64,000 nucleotides of DNA, taken from the NCBI RefSeq assembly GCF_036826855.1, contig NZ_CP104578.1:4747501-4811500 (forward strand), given 5' to 3'. The notes under the pieces were generated by a model, which was not told where the DNA came from, made no database searches, and saw only the letters and a program-made list of their open reading frames with translations. The position numbers and the translations under genes were made by a program. Within the stretch, counting starts at the first letter, position 1, and each line of letters opens with the position of its first letter. Shown here piece by piece: positions 1 through 8,114 of this stretch. The stretch is from Streptomyces sp. SJL17-4. Its GTDB lineage: Bacteria > Actinomycetota > Actinomycetes > Streptomycetales > Streptomycetaceae.

Positions 1-198
1 CTGCGAGGCGTCGTGTGGCAGAAGAGCAGGCACAGCAACTCCCAGGGATCCTGTGTGGAGTTCGCCAAACTGCCGGGGGGAAACGTTGCCGTACGCAACT
101 CGCGCCACCCCGAAGGCCCCGCCCTCGTCTACACGCCCGCGGAGATAGAGGCGCTCCTCCTCGGCGTCAAGGACGGGGAGTTCGACCACTTGGTGTGA
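1..198 (+). CDS. DUF397 domain protein, 5' truncated by window edge
   Basis: The reading frame is open from base 1 and closes with TGA at 196-198. The visible protein has the DUF397 core: a WQKSRHS start, an SCVEFA segment, a VAVRNSRHPEGP strand and a final ALLLGVKDGEFDHL helix. DUF397 proteins are small (about 60-90 aa) Streptomyces proteins that usually sit beside an Scr1-like HTH regulator and an anti-sigma-type ATPase. Both partners follow here. A GTG at 13 could serve as a start, but LRGVVWQKS upstream looks like normal DUF397 sequence, so the true start is probably outside the window. The molecular role is not firmly established; a toxin-antitoxin-like link with the HTH protein has been proposed for the family. 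Confidence 0.85.
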   Translation: MRGVVWQKSRHSNSQGSCVEFAKLPGGNVAVRNSRHPEGPALVYTPAEIEALLLGVKDGEFDHLV

Positions 199-223
199 GC
201 GCGACGCGGATGTGTGCATGAAG

Positions 224-256
224 GAAGGGCCCCGGCGGCATCCGCCGGGGCCCTTC
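224..256. terminator. Perfect 15-bp hairpin, bidirectional terminator
   Basis: Bases 224-238 pair perfectly with 242-256 around a 3-base loop. The stem is GC-rich and ends in GAA/TTC. It lies between the DUF397 gene (plus) and the ATPase gene (minus), so it can end transcription from both sides. Confidence 0.8.
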
Positions 257-294
257 ATCCGTCCATCCCGTCTCCGTGCGCGGCGGCGGCGCGG

Positions 295-792
295 CTACTC
301 CGGACCGATCCGGAACAGCGCCCACACCACCTTGCCCCGCAGCGTGCCGGCGAGCGGGTGCCACCCCCAGCTGTCGCTGAACGAGTCCACCAGGAACAGT
401 CCGCGTCCCGACTCGGCGGCGAAGTCCTCCTCGCCTCCGCGCGCCTCCGGGCTCTCCCTGCTGGGGTCGCGCACGGCGCACACCAGGCGCGAGGACCAGC
501 GCATCAAATGCAGGCGAACCGGTGGGTTCTGGCCTTCTTCCTGGGGCGCGTCGGCGGGCACCGCATGGCGCAGCGCGTTGGTGACGAGCTCGGAGACGAC
601 CAGGGCCACGTCGTCGAAGCGTTCGGTCAGCTCCCAGCGGTCGAGCGTCGCACTGGTGAACTTCCGGGCTCCGCGCACGGCTTCGTATCGCGCGGGCAGC
701 GCGCAGGAGGCGGAGGTGGAGACGGCGCCGGGATCGATCGGCGGAAGGCCCTGCCGTAACGGCTCGAGCACGGTCGATCCATTCGTCCCCAT
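295..792 (-). CDS. ATP-binding anti-sigma-type regulatory protein (HATPase_c_2)
   Basis: A 165-aa GHKL-fold ATPase of the RsbW/SpoIIAB type, probably a serine kinase or anti-sigma factor acting in the cytoplasm. The N box is ELVTNALRHA (Asn72) and the G box is SGRGLFLVD near the C-terminus; the HATPase fold fills residues 35-160. I chose ATG at 792 because GGGAG lies 8 bases upstream. A GTG at 801 overlaps that Shine-Dalgarno and is less likely. Streptomyces carry dozens of such proteins next to DUF397/HTH genes, as here. The partner sigma or anti-anti-sigma factor cannot be read from the sequence. Confidence 0.85.
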   Translation of the reverse strand: MGTNGSTVLEPLRQGLPPIDPGAVSTSASCALPARYEAVRGARKFTSATLDRWELTERFDDVALVVSELVTNALRHAVPADAPQEEGQNPPVRLHLMRWSSRLVCAVRDPSRESPEARGGEEDFAAESGRGLFLVDSFSDSWGWHPLAGTLRGKVVWALFRIGPE

Positions 793-1098
793 GCGAGGCA
801 CTCCCGGGAATCGCGACTGTGGTGCGACAACACGACAATACGAACGAGTACGCGGCTGCGCGGGTCCATGGTTCCGAATGCGACCACTGGATGCAAGGGC
901 AGATGCACGTGCACGCGCCGGACCTGTCCGTCCCCGTGCCTAATCTGTGCATAAGTCGTCCGCCCCTGGAGGGGAACTTTCTGCGGCTGCCCGGAACTCG
1001 CCGTCTTTCCGTAATCGAATGTGTACGCGCTGAAGCGTTTGGTGGCAGAATCCGGGGCTCGACGGGGGCTCGACACCGTAAAGGGGAGGCTGGGAGCC
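793..1098. other. Divergent intergenic region, no gene seen
   Basis: About 306 bases separate the minus-strand ATPase from the plus-strand HTH regulator, so the promoters of both should lie here. The part near 815-850 is less GC-rich than its surroundings. No clear palindrome or RNA gene was found. AGGGGAGG at 1082-1089 is the likely ribosome site for the HTH gene. Confidence 0.4.
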
Positions 1099-1971
1099 GT
1101 GACCGCAGGCGAATCGGGCGGAGCGAGCGGGAGTGTGGTGCGGCGCATTCTGCTGGGCTCACAGCTGAGGCGGTTGCGCGAGTCGCGCGGGATCACCCGC
1201 GAGGCAGCCGGTTACTCGATCCGCGCGTCCGAATCCAAGATCAGCCGTATGGAGTTGGGTCGGGTGAGCTTCAAGGCCAGGGACGTCGAGGATCTGCTCA
1301 CGCTGTACGGGGTCGGGGACGAGGCCGAGCGCGGCTCGCTCCTCGGGCTCGCCCGCGAGGCCAACGTCGCGGGCTGGTGGCACAGCTTCGGCGACGTCCT
1401 GCCCGGCTGGTTCCAGACGTACATCGGTCTGGAGGGCGCCGCCTCCCTCATCCGTGCCTACGAAGCGCAGTTCGTCCACGGCCTGTTGCAGACCGAGGCG
1501 TACGCCCAGGCCGTCGTCACCCGGGGCATGCCCGACGCCCCCGCCGTCGAGATCGACCGGCGGGTCGCACTCCGTCTCGAACGGCAGAAGGTCCTCGTCT
1601 CCGAGCGCGCCCCGCAGTTCCACGCCGTCCTCGACGAGGCCGCGCTGCGCCGCCCCTACGGTGACCGGTCCGTCATGCGGGGCCAGTTGAGGCACCTCAT
1701 CGAGATCTCCGAACACCCGGGCGTCACGCTCCAGATCATGCCCTTCAGCTTCGGCGGGCACGCCGGAGAGAGCGGCACCTTCACGATGCTGAGCTTCCCC
1801 GAGTCCGACCTCTCCGACATCGTCTATCTGGAGCAACTCACCAGCGCCCTCTACCTCGACAAGCGCGAGGAGGTCGCGCAGTACCAGCGCGTGATGGAGC
1901 GACTGCAGAAGGAAGGGCCGGATCCGGCCGAAAGTCGTGATCTTCTCCGGGGACTCCTCCAACTCATCTGA
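1099..1971 (+). CDS. Scr1-family HTH regulator with DUF5753 domain
   Basis: A 290-aa DNA-binding protein. An XRE-type helix-turn-helix lies at about residues 15-70 (LRRLRESRGITREAAGYSI, then SKISRMELG). It is followed by the DUF5753 region, with GWWHSFGDVLPGWFQTYIGLE and FVHGLLQTEAYA as landmarks. GTG at 1099 is preferred because GGAGG lies about 9 bases upstream; GTG at 1021 would add 26 residues and has no good ribosome site. Related regulators in Streptomyces (WhiJ-like and Scr1-like) act with a DUF397 partner, and one is encoded at the left edge. Its target promoters are unknown. Confidence 0.88.
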   Translation: MTAGESGGASGSVVRRILLGSQLRRLRESRGITREAAGYSIRASESKISRMELGRVSFKARDVEDLLTLYGVGDEAERGSLLGLAREANVAGWWHSFGDVLPGWFQTYIGLEGAASLIRAYEAQFVHGLLQTEAYAQAVVTRGMPDAPAVEIDRRVALRLERQKVLVSERAPQFHAVLDEAALRRPYGDRSVMRGQLRHLIEISEHPGVTLQIMPFSFGGHAGESGTFTMLSFPESDLSDIVYLEQLTSALYLDKREEVAQYQRVMERLQKEGPDPAESRDLLRGLLQLI

Positions 1972-2033
1972 TACATCAGTACGATGACGCAACATCAGTC
2001 GCACTGCAGGTAGCGGGTAGAGGGGTCTCCACC

Positions 2034-3491
2034 ATGTCGCACTTCACCGACCTGGCCCACCAGTACATCGACGGCGAGTGGAAGCCCGGCAGCGGCTCGT
2101 GGGACATCATCGACTTCAACCCGTACACCGGGGAGAAGCTCGCGTCGATCACGGTCGCCACCGCCGGTGAGGTCGACCGGGCGTACCGCGCCGCGGAGCG
2201 CGCCCAGGCCGAGTGGGCCGAGACCAACCCGTACACCCGCCGGCTCGTCTTCGAGCGGGCCCTGAGGATCATCGAGGACCGCGAGGAGGAGATCGCCGAG
2301 ACGATCGTCGCCGAGCTCGGCGGCACCCGTCTCAAGGCCGCCTTCGAGCTGCACCTCGCCAAGGAGTTCCTGCGCGAGGCGGTGCAGCTGGCGCTGCGTC
2401 CCGAGGGGCGCATCCTGCCCTCCCCGGTCGACGGCAAGGAGAACCGTGTCTACCGCGTCCCGGTCGGCGTCGTCGGTGTCATCTCCCCCTTCAACTTCCC
2501 CTTCCTCCTGTCGATCAAGTCGGTCGCGCCCGCACTGGCCCTCGGGAACGCCGTCGTCCTCAAGCCGCACCAGAACACCCCGATCTGCGGCGGCACCCTC
2601 GTCGCCAAGGTCCTGGAGGAGGCCGGTCTGCCCGCCGGTCTGCTGAACGTCGTCGTCACCGACATCGCCGAGATCGGCGACGCGCTCCTGACCCACCCCG
2701 TCCCGAAGGTCATCTCCTTCACGGGCTCCGACAAGGTCGGCCGCCACGTCGCCACGGTCTGCGCGCAGAACTTCAAGCACGCCGTCCTCGAGCTCGGTGG
2801 CAACAGCGCCCTGATCGTCCTCGACGACGCCGACGTCGACTACGCGGTGGACGCGGCCGTCTTCAGCCGCTTCGTGCACCAGGGCCAGGTCTGCATGGCC
2901 GCCAACCGCATCCTGGTGGACCGGACCGTGGAGGAGGAGTTCACCGAGAAGTTCGTGGCGAAGGTGAAGACCCTGCGCGTCGGTGACCCTGCCGACCCCG
3001 CCACCCACATCGGTCCGCTCATCAACTCCCAGCAGGCGGAGGCCGTCTCCTCGCTCGTCGACCAGACGGTCGAGGCCGGCGCCACGGCGCTCCTGCACGG
3101 CACGGTCGACGGCAACCTGGTCTCCCCGTCCGTCCTCACCGGCTTCGCCCCCGACGCCGCGATCCTGGGCCAGGAGATCTTCGGCCCGGTCGCCCTGATC
3201 GTCCCCTTCGACGGCGAGGAGGAGGCCGTACGGATCGCCAACGACACCCCGTACGGGCTCAGCGGCGCCGTCCACACGGGGGACGTCGAGCGGGGTGTAC
3301 GGATCGCCAAGCGCATCCACACCGGCATGATCCACATCAACGACGGCACCGTGCACGACGAGCCGATCGTGCCCTTCGGCGGCGAGAAGCACTCGGGCGT
3401 CGGGAGGCTCAACGGCGAGGCGATGGTGGAGAGCTTCACCACCCAGAAGTGGATCTCGATCCAGCACGGCCGGAGCCGGTTCCCCTTCTGA
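2034..3491 (+). CDS. NAD(P)-dependent aldehyde dehydrogenase
   Basis: A 485-aa member of the aldehyde dehydrogenase superfamily, which oxidises an aldehyde to the acid with NAD(P)+. The glycine motif FTGSDKVGR binds the cofactor. The general base is Glu253 in ELGGN, and the nucleophile is Cys287 in QGQVCMA. The C-terminal EIFGPV and PFGGEKHSG motifs are present. Length is normal for the family. The sequence resembles the benzaldehyde/vanillin dehydrogenase branch, so an aromatic aldehyde is a reasonable guess, but the substrate cannot be read directly. AGAGGGG lies upstream of the ATG. It appears to be a single-gene unit. Confidence 0.92.
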   Translation: MSHFTDLAHQYIDGEWKPGSGSWDIIDFNPYTGEKLASITVATAGEVDRAYRAAERAQAEWAETNPYTRRLVFERALRIIEDREEEIAETIVAELGGTRLKAAFELHLAKEFLREAVQLALRPEGRILPSPVDGKENRVYRVPVGVVGVISPFNFPFLLSIKSVAPALALGNAVVLKPHQNTPICGGTLVAKVLEEAGLPAGLLNVVVTDIAEIGDALLTHPVPKVISFTGSDKVGRHVATVCAQNFKHAVLELGGNSALIVLDDADVDYAVDAAVFSRFVHQGQVCMAANRILVDRTVEEEFTEKFVAKVKTLRVGDPADPATHIGPLINSQQAEAVSSLVDQTVEAGATALLHGTVDGNLVSPSVLTGFAPDAAILGQEIFGPVALIVPFDGEEEAVRIANDTPYGLSGAVHTGDVERGVRIAKRIHTGMIHINDGTVHDEPIVPFGGEKHSGVGRLNGEAMVESFTTQKWISIQHGRSRFPF

Positions 3492-3581
3492 GCCCACCGC
3501 CTCCCCTTGAGGACACTCCCTGTCCTCAAGCCTCCGTAGCGTGGTCGGTGTCAGAAGGTTCAGCTACGGAAGGCGGACATC

Positions 3582-4121
3582 ATGGTGGCTCTCGTTCCCG
3601 CGGAGGCCCACGGCGACGAGCGCGGCGCGCTCCTCGACTTCGTCGAGGCCCAGCGCGCCGCGCTCCGTCGCTCGCTCCTCGGTCTCAGCGAGGAGCAGGC
3701 GGCGAGCCGCCCCAGCGCCAGCGAGCTCAGCCTCTCCGGGCTCGTCAAGCACGTCGCCGAGGTCGAGCTGAACTGGCTGCGGCTGGCCCAGCAGCGACCG
3801 AACGAGAGGCAGCGCAGCCAGGAGACCTGGGGCGACGGCTTCCGTCTCGTGGAGGAGGAGACGATCCCGGAGATCGTCGAGTTCTGGGCGGGTGTGGCGA
3901 AGGAGACCGAGGAGTACGTCCGCTCGGTGCCGAGCCTCGACGACACCTTCCCGTTGCCCGAGGCGCCCTGGTTCCCGGAGGACGGGCGGGTGTCGATCCG
4001 CTGGATGCTGCTCCACCTGGTGCAGGAGGCCGGCCGGCACGCCGGCCACGCGGACATCATCCGCGAGTCCCTGGACGGCAAGGGCTCCTTCGACCTGATC
4101 GCGGAGGAGCGAGGACGGTGA
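3582..4121 (+). CDS. DinB-fold protein (DUF664)
   Basis: A 179-aa four-helix-bundle protein of the DinB/YfiT type. Likely metal ligands are the His in LVKHVAEVE (about residue 52) and the two His in AGRHAGHADIIRE near residue 150, which is the usual three-histidine pattern. Members include mycothiol-dependent transferases and many proteins without assigned function. It ends 53 bases before padR. No partner gene identifies a thiol or substrate. Confidence 0.85.
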   Translation: MVALVPAEAHGDERGALLDFVEAQRAALRRSLLGLSEEQAASRPSASELSLSGLVKHVAEVELNWLRLAQQRPNERQRSQETWGDGFRLVEEETIPEIVEFWAGVAKETEEYVRSVPSLDDTFPLPEAPWFPEDGRVSIRWMLLHLVQEAGRHAGHADIIRESLDGKGSFDLIAEERGR

Positions 4122-4138
4122 CCACGCGCGCGTACCCT

Positions 4139-4153
4139 GGTCAAAATTGACTA
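4139..4153. promoter_or_regulatory. Operator copy 1 (GTCAA-NN-TTGAC) before padR
   Basis: Bases 4140-4151 read GTCAA-AA-TTGAC: perfect 5-base inverted arms around two bases. The site is 23 bases before the padR start. The same motif occurs twice more, between padR and the ABC exporter, which points to autoregulation by PadR. Confidence 0.65.
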
Positions 4154-4174
4154 GATCGACTGGGAGGTACGGCG

Positions 4175-4816
4175 ATGTCGGCGATCCGGCTCCTGGTGCT
4201 GGGCGCGGTGAAGCAGCACGGCCGCGCGCACGGCTACCAGGTCCGCAACGACCTGGAGTTCTGGGGCGCGCACGAGTGGTCCCACGCCAAGCCCGGCTCG
4301 ATCTATCACGCGCTGAAGCAGATGGCGAAGCAAGGGCTGCTGCACGCGCACGAGGTGGCGCCGAGCGCGGTGGGCGGGCCGCCGCGCGTCGAGTACGAGC
4401 TGACGGAGCGCGGCCTCGAGGAGTACTTCGCACTGCTGCGTGAGGCGCTGACCACGTACGACCAGGAGATGGACGTCCTGTCGGCGGGCATCGGTTTCAT
4501 CGTGGACCTGCCCCGCGAGGAGGCCGCGGAGCTGCTGCGGCAGCGGGTGCGGGCCCTCGACGAGTGGCGGACCACGGTCACCCGGTACTACACGCCGGAG
4601 GGTGGCCCCGGCCAGCTCGGGCACATCGGCGAGATCATGCACATGTGGGTCCACTCCGCGGACGCCGGCAAGGAGTGGACGCTCGGCCTGATCGAGCGGA
4701 TCGAGGGCGGGGCGTATGTGTTCGCGGGCGAGGGGGAGCCCTTCGTGGGCGTCCTCGCCGAAGGGGAGGAGAACCCCTTCGCGGTCTCATCGAGCACGGT
4801 CGAAGAGACCGACTAA
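4175..4816 (+). CDS. PadR-family transcriptional repressor
   Basis: A 213-aa regulator. The N-terminal PadR winged helix covers about residues 1-85 (HGYQVRNDLEFW, then PGSIYHALKQMAKQGLL and VEYELTERG). The C-terminal helical dimerisation domain covers about residues 95-200. PadR proteins commonly repress a neighbouring multidrug exporter until a ligand binds. Here the exporter is immediately downstream. Operator copies flank the gene at 4140-4151, 4816-4827 and 4871-4882. The inducer is unknown. Confidence 0.9.
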   Translation: MSAIRLLVLGAVKQHGRAHGYQVRNDLEFWGAHEWSHAKPGSIYHALKQMAKQGLLHAHEVAPSAVGGPPRVEYELTERGLEEYFALLREALTTYDQEMDVLSAGIGFIVDLPREEAAELLRQRVRALDEWRTTVTRYYTPEGGPGQLGHIGEIMHMWVHSADAGKEWTLGLIERIEGGAYVFAGEGEPFVGVLAEGEENPFAVSSSTVEETD

Positions 4817-4827
4817 TCAAGTTTGAC
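4816..4827. promoter_or_regulatory. Operator copy 2 (ATCAA-GT-TTGAC)
   Basis: An imperfect copy of the motif, ATCAA-GT-TTGAC, begins at the padR stop codon. It differs from the other two copies at one outer base. Confidence 0.5.
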
Positions 4828-4870
4828 TAACTGCCCGAGAGGGCATACCTTCCTCCGTCGGTGGCTAGTG

Positions 4871-4882
4871 GTCAAATTTGAC
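4871..4882. promoter_or_regulatory. Operator copy 3 (GTCAA-AT-TTGAC) before the ABC exporter
   Basis: A perfect 12-base palindrome lies 25 bases before the ATPase start. Its position suits repression of a separate promoter for the exporter genes. Confidence 0.65.
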
Positions 4883-4907
4883 TACGAAGATTTCGGGAGG
4901 AATCGAG

Positions 4908-5876
4908 ATGACAGCGACTGCGGACGCGATCCTCGTGGAGGGCGCGCGCAAGCGGTACGGCGAGAAGGACGCCCTGGCCGGCCTCGACCTCACGGTCCGG
5001 CGCGGCACGGTCCACGGCCTGCTCGGGCCCAACGGCGCGGGCAAGACGACGACCGTACGGATCCTGGCCACGCTGCTCCGCCACGACGAGGGCCTGGTGC
5101 GGGTGGCGGGGCACGACGTACGGACCGAGGCCCGGGAGGTACGGCGGCGGATCGGGCTCCTCGGGCAGCACGCGGCGCTGGACGAGGAGCTGGGCGGTCG
5201 GCAGAACCTGGAGATGTTCGGGCGGCTCCACCACCTCGGCGCGCGGCGCGCGGGCACGCGCGCCGACGAGCTCCTGGAGCGCTTCGGCCTCACCGACACC
5301 GGCCGCAAGCCGGTCAAGCAGTTCAGCGGCGGCATGCGGCGGCGGCTCGACCTGGCGGCCTCCCTGATCACGGAGCCCGAGGTGCTCTTCCTCGACGAGC
5401 CGACGACCGGACTCGACCCACGCGGGCGTGGCGAGGTCTGGGAGTCGGTGCGCTCGCTCGTCGGCGGGGGCACCACGGTGCTGCTGACCACGCAGTACCT
5501 GGAGGAGGCCGACCAGCTCGCCGACCGGATCTCGGTCGTGGACCAGGGGCGGGTCGTGGCCGACGGCACCGCCGACGAGCTCAAGGCGCGGGTCGGCGTG
5601 GACCGCATCGACGTGGTCGTACGGGACGGGGCGCGGCTCGACGAGGCGGCCGGGCTGCTGCCCGTGCCGCGGGCCGAGGTGAGCGTGGACGCCGACCGGC
5701 GGCTGCTCAGCGCGCCGGTGGCGGACCGGATGGCCTCGCTCGCCGAGACCGTGCGGGTGCTGGCGGCGGCGGGGATCGAGGCGGAGGACATCGCCCTGCG
5801 GCGGCCGACGCTGGACGAGGTCTTCCTGCACCTGACGGACCGGAACGAACCCCTGCGGCAGGAGGTGACGGCATGA
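4908..5876 (+). CDS. ABC exporter ATP-binding subunit, DrrA type
   Basis: A 322-aa nucleotide-binding protein that energises the permease encoded next. Walker A is GPNGAGKT near residue 44, the signature is [12 protein letters not shown], and Walker B is [14 protein letters not shown] DrrA-like C-terminal domain (about residues 230-322) follows, ending with [12 protein letters not shown] at 4908 is chosen because GGGAGGA lies 8 bases before it. The stop overlaps the next start as ATGA, so the two genes are translationally coupled. The family exports hydrophobic drugs such as daunorubicin; the substrate here is unknown. Confidence 0.93.
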   Translation: MTATADAILVEGARKRYGEKDALAGLDLTVRRGTVHGLLGPNGAGKTTTVRILATLLRHDEGLVRVAGHDVRTEAREVRRRIGLLGQHAALDEELGGRQNLEMFGRLHHLGARRAGTRADELLERFGLTDTGRKPVKQFSGGMRRRLDLAASLITEPEVLFLDEPTTGLDPRGRGEVWESVRSLVGGGTTVLLTTQYLEEADQLADRISVVDQGRVVADGTADELKARVGVDRIDVVVRDGARLDEAAGLLPVPRAEVSVDADRRLLSAPVADRMASLAETVRVLAAAGIEAEDIALRRPTLDEVFLHLTDRNEPLRQEVTA

Positions 5877-6637
5877 GTGCCGCGTACGTGGTGAGCGACT
5901 GCTGGACGATGACCCGCCGTGAGCTGGCGCACTGGGCGCGGCAGCCGGTCCAGGTCCTGATCGGGCTCGTGTTCCCGGTGATGATGCTGCTGATGTTCGG
6001 CTACCTCGTCGGCGGTGGCCGGAGCGTCGACGGCGACTACGTCGACTTCCTGGTGCCCGGGATGCTCACGCTGACCATGGTGTTCGGGCTCGAAGGCACC
6101 ATGACGGCGGTGACGCAGGACCTGAACAAGGGCGTGATCGACCGGTTCCGGGCGATGCCGATGACCGACGGCGCGGTGCTCGTGGGGCGGGCGGCCGCCG
6201 ACATGCTCCAGTCGGCGGTGGGGCTGCTCGTGATGGTCGGCGTCGGGTACGCGATCGGCTGGCGGGCCGACAGGGGCCTGGGGAGCACCCTGGGCGCGCT
6301 GGGGCTGCTGCTCCTGCTGCGGTTCGCGATGCTGTGGATCGGGATCTTCCTCGCGCTGGTCGCGGGGCGGGCCGAGCTGGTGCAGGCGGTGCAGATCCTG
6401 GTCTGGCCCGTCGGTTTCCTCTCCAACGCCTTCGCCTCGCCGGACTCGATGCCGGGCTGGCTCGGCACGTTCGTGGAGTGGAACCCGATGTCGGCGACCG
6501 CGACGGCGGTCCGTGAGCTCTTCGGCAATCCGGGTGGTGAGCCGGGGCACGTCTGGGCGGCGGTGGTCTGGCCGCTGGTGCTGCTCGCGGTCTTCTTCCC
6601 GCTGGCGGTACGGAAGTTCGGACGGCTGGGGAAGTAG
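5873..6637 (+). CDS. ABC exporter permease, DrrB / ABC-2 type
   Basis: A 254-aa integral membrane protein of the ABC-2 type. It has about six membrane segments, including [20 protein letters not shown] near the N-terminus, a second in the [13 protein letters not shown] region, and a last one in [17 protein letters not shown]. The typical DrrB stretch [16 protein letters not shown] is present. It overlaps the ATPase gene by four bases and completes a PadR-controlled drug-efflux unit. Confidence 0.92.
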   Translation: MSAAYVVSDCWTMTRRELAHWARQPVQVLIGLVFPVMMLLMFGYLVGGGRSVDGDYVDFLVPGMLTLTMVFGLEGTMTAVTQDLNKGVIDRFRAMPMTDGAVLVGRAAADMLQSAVGLLVMVGVGYAIGWRADRGLGSTLGALGLLLLLRFAMLWIGIFLALVAGRAELVQAVQILVWPVGFLSNAFASPDSMPGWLGTFVEWNPMSATATAVRELFGNPGGEPGHVWAAVVWPLVLLAVFFPLAVRKFGRLGK

Positions 6638-6740
6638 CCGGGAAGCAGTGGCGCGGAGGTGGGAACCCGGGGGCGGTGAGCGGTGTATTGAAAGCAGCGG
6701 TTCACCGCGGACCGCCCGAGGGAGGACAGGGGGACGTGCG

Positions 6741-8090
6741 ATGCGCAGGCCGGTGGGAGGAGTGGCCGGCGCCGTCGTGGCGCTGGTGTTGGCGGTGTTG
6801 AGCGGGTGTACGGAGTCGAAGTCGGCTGTGGGGGAAGGGGGTTCGGGCGTTCCGGGCGCTTCGGGCGCTTCGAGTCCTGTGGGCGACGGTCCGGTGGGCG
6901 ACGGTCCGGTCGGCAAGGGGCCGGGAGGCGACGGTCCGGTCGGCAAGGGCCCGGGAGGCGACGGTCCGGTCGGCAAGGGCCCGGTGGCGCGGCCCGATCC
7001 GGGACTGTTCGGGGCGCCGCCCCGGATTCCGTCGGCGCCGGGGCTGCCCGGCTGGGCGCACAGTCTGGGCTTCGCGCGGGACGGCAGCGGGTTCGCGCTG
7101 CTCGCCTCGTGTGTGAGTGACCCGGCGGCCCCGGCGAACGGCTTCTGCCGGCAGCATGTGGCCGTGCGGGACGCGGGGGCGAAGGAATGGGTGCTGCGGC
7201 GGTCCCCGCTGCCGCGGGTGTCGGGGACGGACGGCATATCGGCGGATCTGGTGCCCCTCGGCCCCGGCCGGGCGCTCGTCGAGGAGGGCGGCGCCGAGCC
7301 GGGCTCGCGGACCTGGTTCACGAAGGACGGCGGGCGCAACTGGCGGGCGGGCGACCGGCGTACGGTCGGGACGATCCCGGAGATACCCGTCGGGGCGGTG
7401 CTCGGCACCGACTGCGCCGCGCCGTCCGAGGCCCTGCCGGACGACTGCGAGCGGCAGCGTCTCGTAGTGATCTCGCCGCAGGACGGCCGACGCCGGGCGC
7501 TGGCCCGGGTCCCCCTCCTGGGGGCGCATCCCCGTCCCCAGGAGCAGCCGGAGCCCGACGGGTCCTGGTGGGTCTCGGGTACGGACCCGCTGTCCGGGCG
7601 GGCGGCGGTCGCCGTCTCCCGGGACGGGGGCCGTCGCTGGACGGTCAGCCGGCTGCCGAGTCCCGTCGCGAGCCCCGGATGGCACACGGCGGTGGCGGTG
7701 GGCAGGGACGCGGTGTACGCGGCGGAGATGGGGGAGTTGGTGGGCGGTGAGCCCGTCAAGAACCCGATGAGGGCGCTGCACCGGTCGGTGGACGGCGGCA
7801 GGACCTGGCAGCGGATGTGGACGACGGGGCCGAGCGAACAGCCCCGCAGTCTGCTCGGCCTGCCGGTCCCGGGGCCCGGCGGCCGGGTGGAGATCGGCGC
7901 GGAGCTCTCGGGGTACGGGAGCGTGGACGGCGGGCGTACGTTCGCCCGGCTCGACGAGGGGTCGCACCACACCCGCCGCACCCCGCTGGGCCTGCTGCGT
8001 GAGGCGTCGCGCTGCGAGTACGCGCTGACCGTGGACGGGGTGCGCTGGTCGAAGTTCCGGCTGGCCTGCGACGACCCGGTCGGTGACTGA
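6741..8090 (+). CDS. Secreted lipoprotein with Asp-box (BNR) repeats
   Basis: A 449-aa predicted lipoprotein. The signal peptide ends in the lipobox LSGC (Cys about residue 21). A low-complexity Gly/Pro/Lys linker (about residues 49-85) leads to the main domain. At least four Asp-box motifs are visible: TKDGGRNW, SRDGGRRW, SVDGGRTW and SVDGGRTF. This pattern is typical of a sialidase-like beta-propeller. Catalytic sialidase residues could not be assigned, so binding or a structural role is as likely as hydrolysis. ATG at 6741 gives the signal peptide; the open frame extends further upstream into drrB. Confidence 0.75.
   Translation: MRRPVGGVAGAVVALVLAVLSGCTESKSAVGEGGSGVPGASGASSPVGDGPVGDGPVGKGPGGDGPVGKGPGGDGPVGKGPVARPDPGLFGAPPRIPSAPGLPGWAHSLGFARDGSGFALLASCVSDPAAPANGFCRQHVAVRDAGAKEWVLRRSPLPRVSGTDGISADLVPLGPGRALVEEGGAEPGSRTWFTKDGGRNWRAGDRRTVGTIPEIPVGAVLGTDCAAPSEALPDDCERQRLVVISPQDGRRRALARVPLLGAHPRPQEQPEPDGSWWVSGTDPLSGRAAVAVSRDGGRRWTVSRLPSPVASPGWHTAVAVGRDAVYAAEMGELVGGEPVKNPMRALHRSVDGGRTWQRMWTTGPSEQPRSLLGLPVPGPGGRVEIGAELSGYGSVDGGRTFARLDEGSHHTRRTPLGLLREASRCEYALTVDGVRWSKFRLACDDPVGD
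6885..6989 (+). repeat. 30-bp tandem repeat inside the lipoprotein gene
   Basis: Two near-identical 30-base units (6900-6929 and 6930-6959) and a third that diverges at its end (6960-6989) follow a related 15-base unit (6885-6899). The unit encodes DGPVGKGPGG. It is in frame, so copy number changes only the length of the linker between membrane anchor and propeller. Confidence 0.85.
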
Positions 8091-8098
8091 CCGGGTCG
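8072..8098. terminator. 10-bp hairpin between convergent genes
   Basis: Bases 8072-8081 pair perfectly with 8089-8098 across a 7-base loop. The hairpin contains the lipoprotein stop codon and lies just beyond the stop of the glutamate decarboxylase gene on the other strand, so it may serve both. Confidence 0.6.
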
Positions 8099-8114
8099 GG
8101 GCGCGGCAGGAGCC

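Noticed and set aside
1021..1098. Earlier start (GTG 1021) for the Scr1-type regulator
   Set aside because: It has no ribosome site, and the extra residues do not resemble the family. GTG 1099 has GGAGG at the right distance.
4865..7981. Minus-strand ORF of 1038 aa across the ABC exporter genes
   Set aside because: It spans three well-supported plus-strand genes, is Arg/Ser/Pro-rich and has no domain.
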